This document shows positions 25,989 through 34,217 of a DNA stretch of 64,000 bases, one piece after another. Location of the stretch: positions 1,054,001 to 1,118,000 of the forward strand of contig NZ_JALLGK010000001.1 of NCBI RefSeq assembly GCF_023072595.1, read 5' to 3'. The notes under the pieces were generated by a model. It was not told the origin of the DNA and searched no databases. It saw nothing but the letters and a program-made list of their open reading frames with translations. Each line of letters begins with the position of its first letter. Positions within the stretch are counted from its first letter, which is position 1. Source of the DNA: Streptomyces sp. XM4193. Lineage in GTDB: Bacteria; Actinomycetota; Actinomycetes; Streptomycetales; Streptomycetaceae. Made by a program: the position numbers and the translations under genes.

Positions 25989-26642
25989 CTAGTCCGGTCG
26001 CGCGGACCGGGCGACCTCCAGCAACGCCTGCGAGCGCTCCCGGACGCCGGTGAGATCCCCGCCCCGCAGGGAGTCGCCGACCAACGGCCTGCCGAGGGCC
26101 GCCGCGTGCGCGCCCACCGCGAAGTAGTCCGCGAGGTCGTCGGCGGTGATGCCCCCGGTCGGCACGATCGGGATGTCGGGGAACGCCATGGTGAGCGAGG
26201 CGAGGTAGGCCGGTCCGCCCATCCGGGCGGGGAACAGCTTGACCAGCGCCGCACCCAGCCGGTGCGCCTCCATCACCTCGGTGGTGGTGAACGCGCCGCA
26301 CACCACCGGGACTCCCAGGTCGCCCGCCGCGGCGAGCACCTCGGGAATCACCCCGGGCGTGAGCAGGTAGTGGGCCCCCGCGTCGACCGCGCGTTTGACG
26401 GTGTCGGCGTCGCGGATGGTGCCCGCGCCCACCAGCGTCGCCTCGGTGGCGACGCTCTCGCTGAGCGTGCGCAGCGCGTTCGGCGAGGTGAGCGTGATCT
26501 CCACGGCGCGGATGCCGGCCTTGCCCAACTCCTCGGTCACCGTGGGCACGGCGGGCGACTCGGGCTCGGTGATCATGGCGATCAGCGGGTCGGCGGAGAG
26601 CTGCTGCGCGAGGTCGGCCGGGGTGATCCGCGGGCCGCTCAT
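25989..26642 (-). CDS. KDPG/KHG-type class I aldolase
   Basis: The 217-residue protein matches 2-keto-3-deoxy-6-phosphogluconate / 4-hydroxy-2-oxoglutarate aldolases: the catalytic Glu in RAVEITLTSPNAL, the GAGTIRD turn, LLTPGV, and the Schiff-base Lys in VKLFPARM. Such enzymes join or split pyruvate and an aldehyde. Its place between a methyltransferase and two aminotransferases suggests it makes or breaks a C-C bond in the sugar-like unit, but it could also be a recruited catabolic enzyme. The ATG overlaps the methyltransferase stop. Confidence 0.88.
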   Translation of the reverse strand: MSGPRITPADLAQQLSADPLIAMITEPESPAVPTVTEELGKAGIRAVEITLTSPNALRTLSESVATEATLVGAGTIRDADTVKRAVDAGAHYLLTPGVIPEVLAAAGDLGVPVVCGAFTTTEVMEAHRLGAALVKLFPARMGGPAYLASLTMAFPDIPIVPTGGITADDLADYFAVGAHAAALGRPLVGDSLRGGDLTGVRERSQALLEVARSARPD

Positions 26643-27391
26643 GCCGGCTTCTCCAGCACCAGGATCTGCCGGCGGGTCTGCCGCACGACCGGCTCCTCCG
26701 GGTCGGGCAGCGCACGCAGCTCCCGCACCAGCGGCTCCACCTTTTCCTCGTAGACCGAGTCGTCGACCGCCCACAAGTGGTACAGCATCCGCTGCTCCAG
26801 GCCGGAGGCGATCGTCTCGGGGCTGTGCTCGTGGGTGGCGGCCTCCAGCTCGCCGACCTCCACCGCCTTGAAGCCGACCGACTCGGCCAGCGGCACGATC
26901 CGGTTCGCGCGGTCGTCCGCCTCCGCGGTGCGGGACTGGATGGTCTCCATGATCTGGCTGACCGGGTGGTCGTCGAAGAGGATCATGCCGGGGATGACGA
27001 CGTAGCGGCCGCCGGGCTTCAGCACCCGGTACACCTCCGATAGGCCCTTGCGCAGATCGCCGACGACATGGGTGACCCAGACGCTGTACGCCTGGCTGAA
27101 CGTCTCGTCGGGGAACGGAAGATCCTCCAGCGAGGCGGCGGCGGCCACCTGCCCCACCCGGCCCACGGCCTTGGTCAGCATCGAGTGGGAGAGGTCGATT
27201 CCCACCACCGGGTAGCCCTGCTCGGAGAGAGCCAGTGCGACCACGCCGGTGCCCATGCCCGCGTCCAGGATGAGTTCGCCCTTGGACGTGCGGGACGCCA
27301 CGGCGGGGGCGATCCTCCGGCCCCGGGCCTCGCCGCCCCGGGTCTTGTCGTAGAAGTCCGCCGCCGGTGAGAAATTGACCGAGGACTGCAT
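26639..27391 (-). CDS. Class I SAM-dependent methyltransferase
   Basis: This 250-residue methyltransferase has the SAM motif ILDAGMGTGVVALALSEQG (about 42), an acidic motif VVGIDLS and the Methyltransf_11-type block VYRVLKPGGRYVVI. It opens the right-hand leftward operon of the cluster. The acceptor cannot be inferred. An in-frame GTG at 27397 with an AGGTGG stretch 6 nt upstream is an alternative start. Confidence 0.85.
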   Translation of the reverse strand: MQSSVNFSPAADFYDKTRGGEARGRRIAPAVASRTSKGELILDAGMGTGVVALALSEQGYPVVGIDLSHSMLTKAVGRVGQVAAAASLEDLPFPDETFSQAYSVWVTHVVGDLRKGLSEVYRVLKPGGRYVVIPGMILFDDHPVSQIMETIQSRTAEADDRANRIVPLAESVGFKAVEVGELEAATHEHSPETIASGLEQRMLYHLWAVDDSVYEEKVEPLVRELRALPDPEEPVVRQTRRQILVLEKPA

Positions 27392-27710
27392 CTCCACCTG
27401 TTTCCACCTACTTGTCGTCAGTGCATGGAAAGGACTGCGTGAAAAGGCGGGGACAGTCTCCTGTCGCTGCTTTTCCGCATGACGCGCAATGTGCTGGCAC
27501 AGAGGAACGGCCGGCACACTGCTGGCATTTCTCCGCGCATTCTCCGAACGCCGCGATGTCGGGCCGACGGCATTCGAAGAGGCGGGACACGGGGCACCCC
27601 GGCGGGGTTCTGGCACACGGGCGGTTCGCGGTCCGACCGGCGGCTCGCCCCGATCCGCCCGCCGCGCCGTACGACAGGGCACGGCACCGACGGGGGAGGG
27701 GCGGGCCGGG
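27392..27710. other. 319-bp gap at the cluster's right edge
   Basis: No gene was found here. The part next to the methyltransferase (27398-27560) is AT-richer than its surroundings and should hold the promoter for the leftward cluster operon, but I see no clear -35/-10 pair. The rest lies beyond the stop of the phoX gene. Confidence 0.6.
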
Positions 27711-29810
27711 TCAGCCGCTGTGCCGCAGGATGGGGCCGCCGTCCTTCCTGCGGACGGCGATCACCGCGGCCCGGGGCTGTGAGTCGCCGCCGTCGGGCCA
27801 GTGGGAGGCGGGGTTCTCGGGGGTGGCGTCGGGCATCTCGCCCGGATGCTGGACCGAGACCAGCACATGGTCCTCGCCGACCACCGGACCGCAGCACTCC
27901 GCGCCGGCCGGGATGGTGAGGAAGCGCTGGACCCGGCCGCGCTCGGGACCGCTGAGCGGCACCATGTAGAGCCCGTCGTTGACGCCGCCCTGGCCGCCGG
28001 AGTCGGTGGCGATCCACATGTTGCCCGCGGGGTCGAAGGCGAGGTTGTCGGGGCAGGAGATCGCGCTGACCCGGGACTTGTCGTAGCCGGCGTAGTAGCT
28101 GCTCGGCGATTCGGGATCGCCGCAGACCAGCATCAGCCGCCAGACGAAGCGCTCCGAGGTCGGGTCGTCCCGGCGCTCGCAGAGCTCCAGCACGTGCCCG
28201 TCGCGGTTGTCCTTGCGCGGATTGGCCTCGTCGGGGCCCGGCTGACCGGCGGCGCCCCGGTAGTCGTTGTTGGTCAGCGCCGCGTAGACACGGCCCGTAC
28301 GGGGGTCGGCCTCGACGTCCTCCGGGCGGTCCATCCGGGTTGCGCCCGCGCGGTCGGCCGCGATCCGGGTGAAGACGTAGACCTCGTCGCTGGTCATGCC
28401 CGGGACGAAGCTGCGGTCGTTGTGGGCGAGCGGCAGCCAGTTGCCGGTGCCGTCGAACTCGCCGTCGGAGGGCAGCTGTCCGGAACCGTCGATCTCCTCC
28501 GCCGGGCTGTCTCCGGTGAAGCGCGCGGCGTACAGGGTGCCGGAGTCCAGCAGGCCCATGTTGTGACGCCGGGAGGCCCAGTCCTCGCCCTTGCGCATCC
28601 GCTTGTCGGAGACGAACTTGTAGACGTACTCGAAGCGTTCGTCGTCGCCCATGTAGGCGACCACGCGGCCGTCGGGGGCCACGCTGATCGTCGCGCCCTC
28701 GTGCTTGAAGCGGCCGAGCGCGGTGTGCTTGACCGGCACCGACTCGGGATCGGAGGGGTCGACCTCGACGATCCAGCCGAACCGGTGGGCCTCGTGCGGC
28801 TCCTTGCCGAGGTCGAACCGCTCGTCGTACTTCTCCCAGGCGCGCAGCGAGGCCCCTTCGGCGAACCCGTAGCGCTTCAGACCCTCCTTGACCACCGGGT
28901 CGGTCGCCTTCTCGGCGTGGGCGAACGGCATGTGCACGTTCTCCTCGCCGGAGAGCACCGTGCCCCACGGGGTGGTACCGCCCGCGCAGTTGGCCATGGT
29001 GCCGAGCACTGTGCGGCCGGTCGGATCGGCCCCGGTGCGCAGCAGCGGCGAACCCGCCGCCGGGCCGCGCATCTCGAAGGGGGTGTGCAGGGTGATGCGG
29101 CGGTTCCAGCGGGAGGAGGACCTGGCCCGCATCCGGCCGCCCGCGCGCGGGCGTTCGACCAGCACCACGGACATCCCGTACGCCGCCCAGGAGGTGCGCA
29201 CGTGCTCCTCCGAGGGGCCCTCGGGGTCCCAACCGGGGAACATCAGCAGCTCGTTGACGTACTCGTGGTTGCTCACCATGAGCCATCGGCCGTCGGAGCG
29301 CAGCGGAACGAGGGCGCAGTAGTCGTTGTTGGGGCCGAACTGGCCGGACTGCGCGGCTTCGGTCTGGTTGTCGAAGTCGAAGGGCGGGGCCCCGGCGAGC
29401 ACCGGGTCGCCCCAGCGTATGAGCACGTCGTACTCGAAGCCCTCGGGGACGGTGACGCGGTCGCCGCTGTCCGGCGGGACGGCGGGGAAGCCCAGGTGGT
29501 CGCCGGCCGGTGCCCCGTCGTTTCCGGGGACTCCGGCGGCTGCCGTGCCGGCCGGGATTCCGGTGCTTCCCGCGCTCTGGGACGCGGCGGCCGAGGCGGC
29601 GGGAATCAGCGGCGCGGCGAGAGCGACGGCTCCGGCGCCGAGCAGGTTTCTGCGGGAGATGGAATCGCGCAGGACGCTGCCGAAGTAGCGGTTTCCAGAG
29701 GTATTGGGCGCGTGTCCGGCGCAAGCATTACCGCATCGGAATAAACAGGTCTCCGGTGCGCGACTGGAATGCCGACCGTCCGAGAGTAAAGGTAACCGTC
29801 GCACCGACAC
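27711..29810 (-). CDS. PhoX-family (DUF839) alkaline phosphatase, Tat-exported
   Basis: The 699-residue protein has the conserved N-terminal block of actinobacterial PhoX (LPLLSDG, CLFRCGNAC, NTSGNRYFG) followed by a Tat-type signal (SISRRNLLGAGAVALAAP). The mature part holds PhoX-like blocks: SNHEYVN, GTMANCAGGTTPWGT with SGEEN, and NLAFDPAGNMWIATDSGG. PhoX enzymes release phosphate from organic esters and need iron and calcium. It is probably induced by phosphate starvation. The GTG start was kept because the conserved block begins right after it and no ATG lies before the Tat motif. Confidence 0.9.
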   Translation of the reverse strand: MSVRRLPLLSDGRHSSRAPETCLFRCGNACAGHAPNTSGNRYFGSVLRDSISRRNLLGAGAVALAAPLIPAASAAASQSAGSTGIPAGTAAAGVPGNDGAPAGDHLGFPAVPPDSGDRVTVPEGFEYDVLIRWGDPVLAGAPPFDFDNQTEAAQSGQFGPNNDYCALVPLRSDGRWLMVSNHEYVNELLMFPGWDPEGPSEEHVRTSWAAYGMSVVLVERPRAGGRMRARSSSRWNRRITLHTPFEMRGPAAGSPLLRTGADPTGRTVLGTMANCAGGTTPWGTVLSGEENVHMPFAHAEKATDPVVKEGLKRYGFAEGASLRAWEKYDERFDLGKEPHEAHRFGWIVEVDPSDPESVPVKHTALGRFKHEGATISVAPDGRVVAYMGDDERFEYVYKFVSDKRMRKGEDWASRRHNMGLLDSGTLYAARFTGDSPAEEIDGSGQLPSDGEFDGTGNWLPLAHNDRSFVPGMTSDEVYVFTRIAADRAGATRMDRPEDVEADPRTGRVYAALTNNDYRGAAGQPGPDEANPRKDNRDGHVLELCERRDDPTSERFVWRLMLVCGDPESPSSYYAGYDKSRVSAISCPDNLAFDPAGNMWIATDSGGQGGVNDGLYMVPLSGPERGRVQRFLTIPAGAECCGPVVGEDHVLVSVQHPGEMPDATPENPASHWPDGGDSQPRAAVIAVRRKDGGPILRHSG

Positions 29811-29848
29811 GCCAACCGCCCTTCGGATTACACACGTGAACCGCCGTC

Positions 29849-29877
29849 AGTATGCATGACAACAGGGCCAGTGACAA
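29849..29877 (-). promoter_or_regulatory. Possible promoter of phoX
   Basis: TTGTCA (29872-29877) and CATACT (29849-29854) are 17 nt apart on the minus strand and would give a leader of about 30 nt. The -10 is imperfect. About 30 bp further upstream are TCACC-like heptads (GCTCACC, TTACACC) at 11-bp spacing that loosely resemble PHO boxes. Confidence 0.35.
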
Positions 29878-30538
29878 TCAAGTTCCTGAGCTGCGCTTTC
29901 GGTGTAATGCGAGGTGAGCGGAGTAACGACAGAAGCTTCCCCGAAATCAGAGGCGTGACACCGGGGTCGGTCATGGTGGCCGAATCTGCACACTCAAATG
30001 CCGGGCAACGGCTCGTCACTATCTTTATCTCCGGCGTTCCGGACAGCTCTTGGGAGCCCGGTGCCCGCCCGTCGCCGGCGGGGTCCCCGGGGTGTGGCCG
30101 GCTGGGTCCTGGTGGCGTTGGAATGGCGTCTGAACTGGGATTTACCGGTGGACCGAGCGGCTGGCGCACTGCTGTCGCACGGGGGTGCGGCCGGCTCGGG
30201 AGGGCTTGCGGGAGTGCGTGTCCGGCACAATTCATGGCGTGTGAATCTCCGCCGAAACTCCAGTGTGCGCGAGGTGCGGCAGGTGCTGGTGTGGCTTATT
30301 CGTCAAGGGTTCGCCGCCGAGTAGCGGAATCTTGCGTTCCGCAAATGGCAGTTAGTTGCCGCCTTGATTCACGAGGCTGTGCAGATATCCCCGGCGGTGT
30401 GGTAAATGCCCTCGCGCAAATCACTTCGCGCGGCCCGCCTTTGCCGACACGAAACGACGTACACCGGATTGTTGAAAGGGGAACGTGACGGGGCTGCCGG
30501 CCTGCCCCGACGGGCCCGTCGCACGAGTCGGCGGGAGG

Positions 30539-30590
30539 GCTGACCGACAGGGCTGACCGACAGGGTCGATCGACGGGGCCGACCGACGGA
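30539..30590. repeat. Four degenerate 13-bp tandem repeats
   Basis: Units 30539-30551 and 30552-30564 are identical; 30565-30577 and 30578-30590 are degenerate copies. They lie in noncoding DNA about 80 bp beyond the stop of the permease gene. Confidence 0.7.
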
Positions 30591-30672
30591 CGGGTTCGCG
30601 GCGCGTCGTGCCCCGGGCGGTGCACTCCGCCCGGGGCCGGTGGCGCGGTGGCTGCCAGTGGGCGTACGGCTG

Positions 30673-33057
30673 TCAGCGGGGCGTACGGCGCAGTGTGCGC
30701 CGGGTGGTGACCAGGGCGGCGGCGACCGCGACCAGCAGGGTGGCCGCCACGACCCCCGTCACCGCCGGAAGATTCAGCCGCAGGCCGATCCCGACGCCGG
30801 TGAGCTGGGAGAGGCCGGAGGCCATGCCGAGCAGCGGCGGCACGGCCACCGCGATCCCGAGCATCCCTCCCACGCCGACGACCAGGGCGGTCTCGGCGGC
30901 GGCTGTGCGCAGCAGTTGGCGTCCGGTGCCCCCGGTCGCGCGCAGCACCGCCAGATCTCGGCGGCGGCTGTGCGCCGCGGCGGCCGTGCCGTTGGCCACC
31001 GCGATCGCGCTGTACCCGACGGCGACCGCGACCAGCAACCACGCCAGGCTCTCGGTGAGTTCGGCGTCGACGCGGTAGTCCTCCAGCGCGAACCGGACCG
31101 CGTCGTGCACGGCGGTACCGGGGTGTGCCGACGCCGGCGCGTGCGCGACCGGTACGAACAGGTCGTCGGTGAGCGCCGCCGGATCGTGCTCGCGCACCAG
31201 CGAGCGCGCGACGACGAAGTCACCGCGGGCCGGGTCGTCGGGCAGTACCTCGGCGACCCGCAGCACCACGGTGCGCCCGTCCGCGAACCGCACCGGAGCC
31301 CGGTCGCCGGCGCGGAGCCCGAGGTCGTCGGCCGTGCGGGCGCCCAGTACGGCGCTGCCCGGCGCGTTCCAGCGCGGGTCGCGGGAGCCGATCACGTCCA
31401 CGACGGTCTGCTCGGCCGCGCCGCCGGCCGTGACGAAGGCGCGGGTCGGGACCGCCGCCTTGCCGACCGGGTGTGCCTCGACCACCTCCTCGGTGTTTCC
31501 GGGGGTTCCGTCGGGCACCACGATCACCCGGCCCGCGAGCTTCAGCGCCTCGCCGGCCGGGTACGCGACCCGCATCGTCTCCACCGCACCGGTCAGCAGC
31601 ACCGCGAAGCCGACCGCGGCGATCACCGGCGCCGCCAGCGCGGCGGCCCGGCCCGGGTGGGCGGTCAACTCCCCGCGCACCAGCAGGGGTTGGGCGCCGC
31701 GGGAACGGGCGAGCGGCCGGGTCAGGGCGCGGGCGAGCGGTCCCACCACCACCGGCGCCAGCAGCGCGGCCGCCACGATCAGCACCATGGTCGCCGAGAG
31801 CGCCGCGTTCACCCGGTCGTCGGCGCCGGTGACGGCGGTGGCCGCGGTGAGGGCGCCGCCGCCGGCGAGCGCGACCAGACCGCAGACCGTACGCGCCCGG
31901 CTCAGCGGCCTGTTCGCGCCGCGGGTGGGCAGCATCGCCTCCAGCGGGGCGACCCGCGCCGCCTGCCGCGCCGCCGTCCAGGCCCCGAGCACGCACACCG
32001 CGACACCGATCCCGGCGGCCGTCAGCAGCGGCCACGCCGACACCCGCAGGGCCAGGTCCGGGGCGGCGACTCCCAGCCGGCGCAGGACGGAGAGCAGCAG
32101 CGGTGCGCCCGCGAGCCCCACCGGCACCCCGACCGCCGAACCCGCCACCGCCAGCAGCGCGGCCTCGCCGAGGATCATGCGGCGAATCCGGCCGGGGGAG
32201 GCGCCCAGCGCGCGCAGCAGTCCCAGTTCGCGGCGGCGCAGACCGGTGGCGAGCGCCAAGGTGGCGGCGACCGTGAACACCGTGGTGAACAGCGCCAACA
32301 GAGCCATCGCGCCCAGCAGTTGGGCACCCAGGAACCGTTTGTGCGCGAGATGGGCCGGCTGGGCGGCGGACCGCCCGTCACCGACGACGACGGTGCCGGT
32401 GCCGTCGAGCACCGGCTCGGCAGCGGCGGCCAGCTCCGCGCCGGAGACACCGTCGGCGGCGGTCAGCCCGATTGCCCGTACGCCCGGCTGCTGCCCGGCG
32501 GCGAAGGTCTCGGTGAACCAGTAGCCCGGCCCGTCGAGCGTGCCCACCACCGTGAAGTCCCGCCTGCCCTCGGAGAGGTTGACGGTCAGCTTCGTACCGG
32601 CGGCGACGCCGAGCGCGCGGTCGACCACCACCTCCCGGTCCGCACTCGGTGCCCGTCCCTCGACGACGCGATACGGGGCGAGGCCGGCGGCGGCGAAGCC
32701 GTGTCCGGCCTCCAGCGCGCCCTCGTCCTCGACCGGACGTCCCCCGAGGAACGCCTGGGCGTAGAAGGAGCGGTCCGCCACCGCCGTGCCGACCTCCTCC
32801 AGTGCGGCCAACTCCCGTACCAGCGCGGCCGATTCGGCCCGGCCCCACGGAATGCGGTCGCGTGCCCGGCCGTCGGTGTCGGCGGCCTGCCGCGGCAGGG
32901 CGAGCGCGGTGGTGTCCGCGTAGCGGTCCGGCACCCGCGGCAGCGAGGAGTCGTGGACGACCAGCGTCGCGGTGATCAGCCCGACGCCGACCAGCACGGC
33001 GAGGAAGGCGGCGACGAAGGCACGGCGGTGCTCGCGGAGGTTGGCGAGAGCGAGCAT
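30673..33057 (-). CDS. FtsX-like ABC transporter permease
   Basis: The 794-residue membrane protein has the MacB/FtsX layout: a first helix near the N-terminus, a large extracytoplasmic domain, three helices (about 245-400), a second extracytoplasmic domain and three final helices. The cytoplasmic loops RELGLLRALGASPGRIRRMI and RRRDLAVLRATGGTGRQLLR are the repeated FtsX-type motifs. It works with the ATPase encoded just upstream. Such systems extrude lipids, lipoproteins or antimicrobial peptides from the membrane. A GTG at 33060 would give a 4-bp overlap instead of 1 bp. Confidence 0.9.
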   Translation of the reverse strand: MLALANLREHRRAFVAAFLAVLVGVGLITATLVVHDSSLPRVPDRYADTTALALPRQAADTDGRARDRIPWGRAESAALVRELAALEEVGTAVADRSFYAQAFLGGRPVEDEGALEAGHGFAAAGLAPYRVVEGRAPSADREVVVDRALGVAAGTKLTVNLSEGRRDFTVVGTLDGPGYWFTETFAAGQQPGVRAIGLTAADGVSGAELAAAAEPVLDGTGTVVVGDGRSAAQPAHLAHKRFLGAQLLGAMALLALFTTVFTVAATLALATGLRRRELGLLRALGASPGRIRRMILGEAALLAVAGSAVGVPVGLAGAPLLLSVLRRLGVAAPDLALRVSAWPLLTAAGIGVAVCVLGAWTAARQAARVAPLEAMLPTRGANRPLSRARTVCGLVALAGGGALTAATAVTGADDRVNAALSATMVLIVAAALLAPVVVGPLARALTRPLARSRGAQPLLVRGELTAHPGRAAALAAPVIAAVGFAVLLTGAVETMRVAYPAGEALKLAGRVIVVPDGTPGNTEEVVEAHPVGKAAVPTRAFVTAGGAAEQTVVDVIGSRDPRWNAPGSAVLGARTADDLGLRAGDRAPVRFADGRTVVLRVAEVLPDDPARGDFVVARSLVREHDPAALTDDLFVPVAHAPASAHPGTAVHDAVRFALEDYRVDAELTESLAWLLVAVAVGYSAIAVANGTAAAAHSRRRDLAVLRATGGTGRQLLRTAAAETALVVGVGGMLGIAVAVPPLLGMASGLSQLTGVGIGLRLNLPAVTGVVAATLLVAVAAALVTTRRTLRRTPR

Positions 33058-34106
33058 CACGACTCCAGCCGGGTCGTACGGGCGGCGATCACGGACGCCC
33101 GCTCGGCCAGGGACCGCGGGTGCGTGGCACCGGGGTCCGGGGAAGAGGCCCCCTTGAGGTGGCCGTTGCCGCTGCCGCTGTCGTGATTGCCGCTGTCCTG
33201 ATTGCCGCTGTCCTGATTGCCGCTGTCCTGATTGCCGCTGTCCTGATTGCCGCTGTCGTCGTCCGGTCCGCGGCCGAGGTCGAGGCGGTCGACGATCCGG
33301 CCGTCCTTGAGGAAGACCACGACATCGGCGCCGGCCGCGGCCACCGGATCGTGTGTGACCATCAGCGTCGTCCCGCCGCGGGCGTCGACCAACATCCGCA
33401 TCAGCCGCAGGACTTCGGCGGAGGTCGCAGTGTCCAGCGCACCGGTCGGCTCGTCGGCGAACAGCACGTCCGGCCGGCTGACCAGCGCGCGGGCCAGCGC
33501 CACCCGCGGCTGCTGGCCGCCGGAGAGCTGACTGGGACGGTGGTGTGCGCGGTCGGCCAGACCCACGGCCTCCAGGGCCTCGGCGACCCGGTCGCGGCCC
33601 ACCCGCCGCCCGCCGAACCGCGAGGGCAGTACGACGTTCTCCGCCGCGGTCAGCGACTCGACCAGGTTGAACGCCTGGAAGACGAAGCCGACACGTTCCC
33701 GCCGCAGCCGGGTGCGCGCGTTCTCGTCGAGGCCGCCGATGTCCGTGCCGGCCAGTACGACGCGTCCGGCGGTCGGCCGGTCCAGGCCCGCCGCGCACTG
33801 GAGCAGCGTCGACTTGCCCGAGCCGGAGGGGCCCATGATGGCGGTGAACGTGCCGCGGGCGAACCCGATCGACACGTCGTCGAGCGCGGTCACGGCACGG
33901 GCGCCGCTGCCGTGCACCACCCGTACCCCGTCGAGTCGTACGGCGTGGGGCGGGCCGGCCTCCGCGGCGTCGGTGGCGTCGCGGCCGGCGTCGGTGGCGC
34001 GGGGGCCGTCGGTGGGTGCGGCGTCGGTGGGTGCGGGCGGTCCTCCCGGTGGAGGGGAGCGGTGGCCGGAGTGCGGCGCGGGGCCGGTGGGCGTCGTGGG
34101 AACCAT
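33057..34106 (-). CDS. ABC transporter ATPase (MacB/LolD type)
   Basis: The 349-residue protein has a 50-residue Pro/Ala/Thr tail, then a LolD-type ATPase: Walker A GPSGSGKST (about 92), signature LSGGQQPRVALARAL, Walker B VLFADEPTGALD. The signature is unusual in having Pro where Gln or Arg is normal after GGQQ. After the ATPase domain comes a DSGNQ repeat (five copies) and a short tail. It partners the permease and is divergent from a histidine kinase gene, the common arrangement for envelope-stress detoxification modules. Confidence 0.92.
   Translation of the reverse strand: MVPTTPTGPAPHSGHRSPPPGGPPAPTDAAPTDGPRATDAGRDATDAAEAGPPHAVRLDGVRVVHGSGARAVTALDDVSIGFARGTFTAIMGPSGSGKSTLLQCAAGLDRPTAGRVVLAGTDIGGLDENARTRLRRERVGFVFQAFNLVESLTAAENVVLPSRFGGRRVGRDRVAEALEAVGLADRAHHRPSQLSGGQQPRVALARALVSRPDVLFADEPTGALDTATSAEVLRLMRMLVDARGGTTLMVTHDPVAAAGADVVVFLKDGRIVDRLDLGRGPDDDSGNQDSGNQDSGNQDSGNQDSGNHDSGSGNGHLKGASSPDPGATHPRSLAERASVIAARTTRLES
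33185..33259. repeat. Five 15-bp tandem repeats coding DSGNQ
   Basis: Five in-frame 15-bp units (33185-33199 to 33245-33259, the last with one changed base) encode the DSGNQ linker of the ABC ATPase. Four are identical, so the array is probably variable in copy number. Confidence 0.9.
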
Positions 34107-34217
34107 GCCGCAGAGTCCACCGCCCGACCGGCCCCGGACGCACTGGCGCCCGTGCCACCTTCGAAGGTGGAGCCTGCTCTACTTCGCCCGGGCGGCAGCG
34201 CCGGTAGCGTCCCGACC

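Larger units (their letters stand above)
29811..30672. other. 862-bp intergenic region with no supported gene
   Basis: It contains the phoX promoter region, two AT-rich pockets (29860-30000 and 30290-30480) and a stretch of degenerate 13-bp repeats (30539-30590). Open frames on both strands lack normal codon bias. A 23-codon frame from GTG 30485, preceded by AAAGGGG, is the best small candidate, but there is no other support for it. Confidence 0.6.

Noticed and set aside
29856..30488. A 210-codon rightward open frame upstream of phoX
   Set aside because: It has poor codon bias, no ribosome site and no recognisable domain, and it overlaps the phoX promoter.
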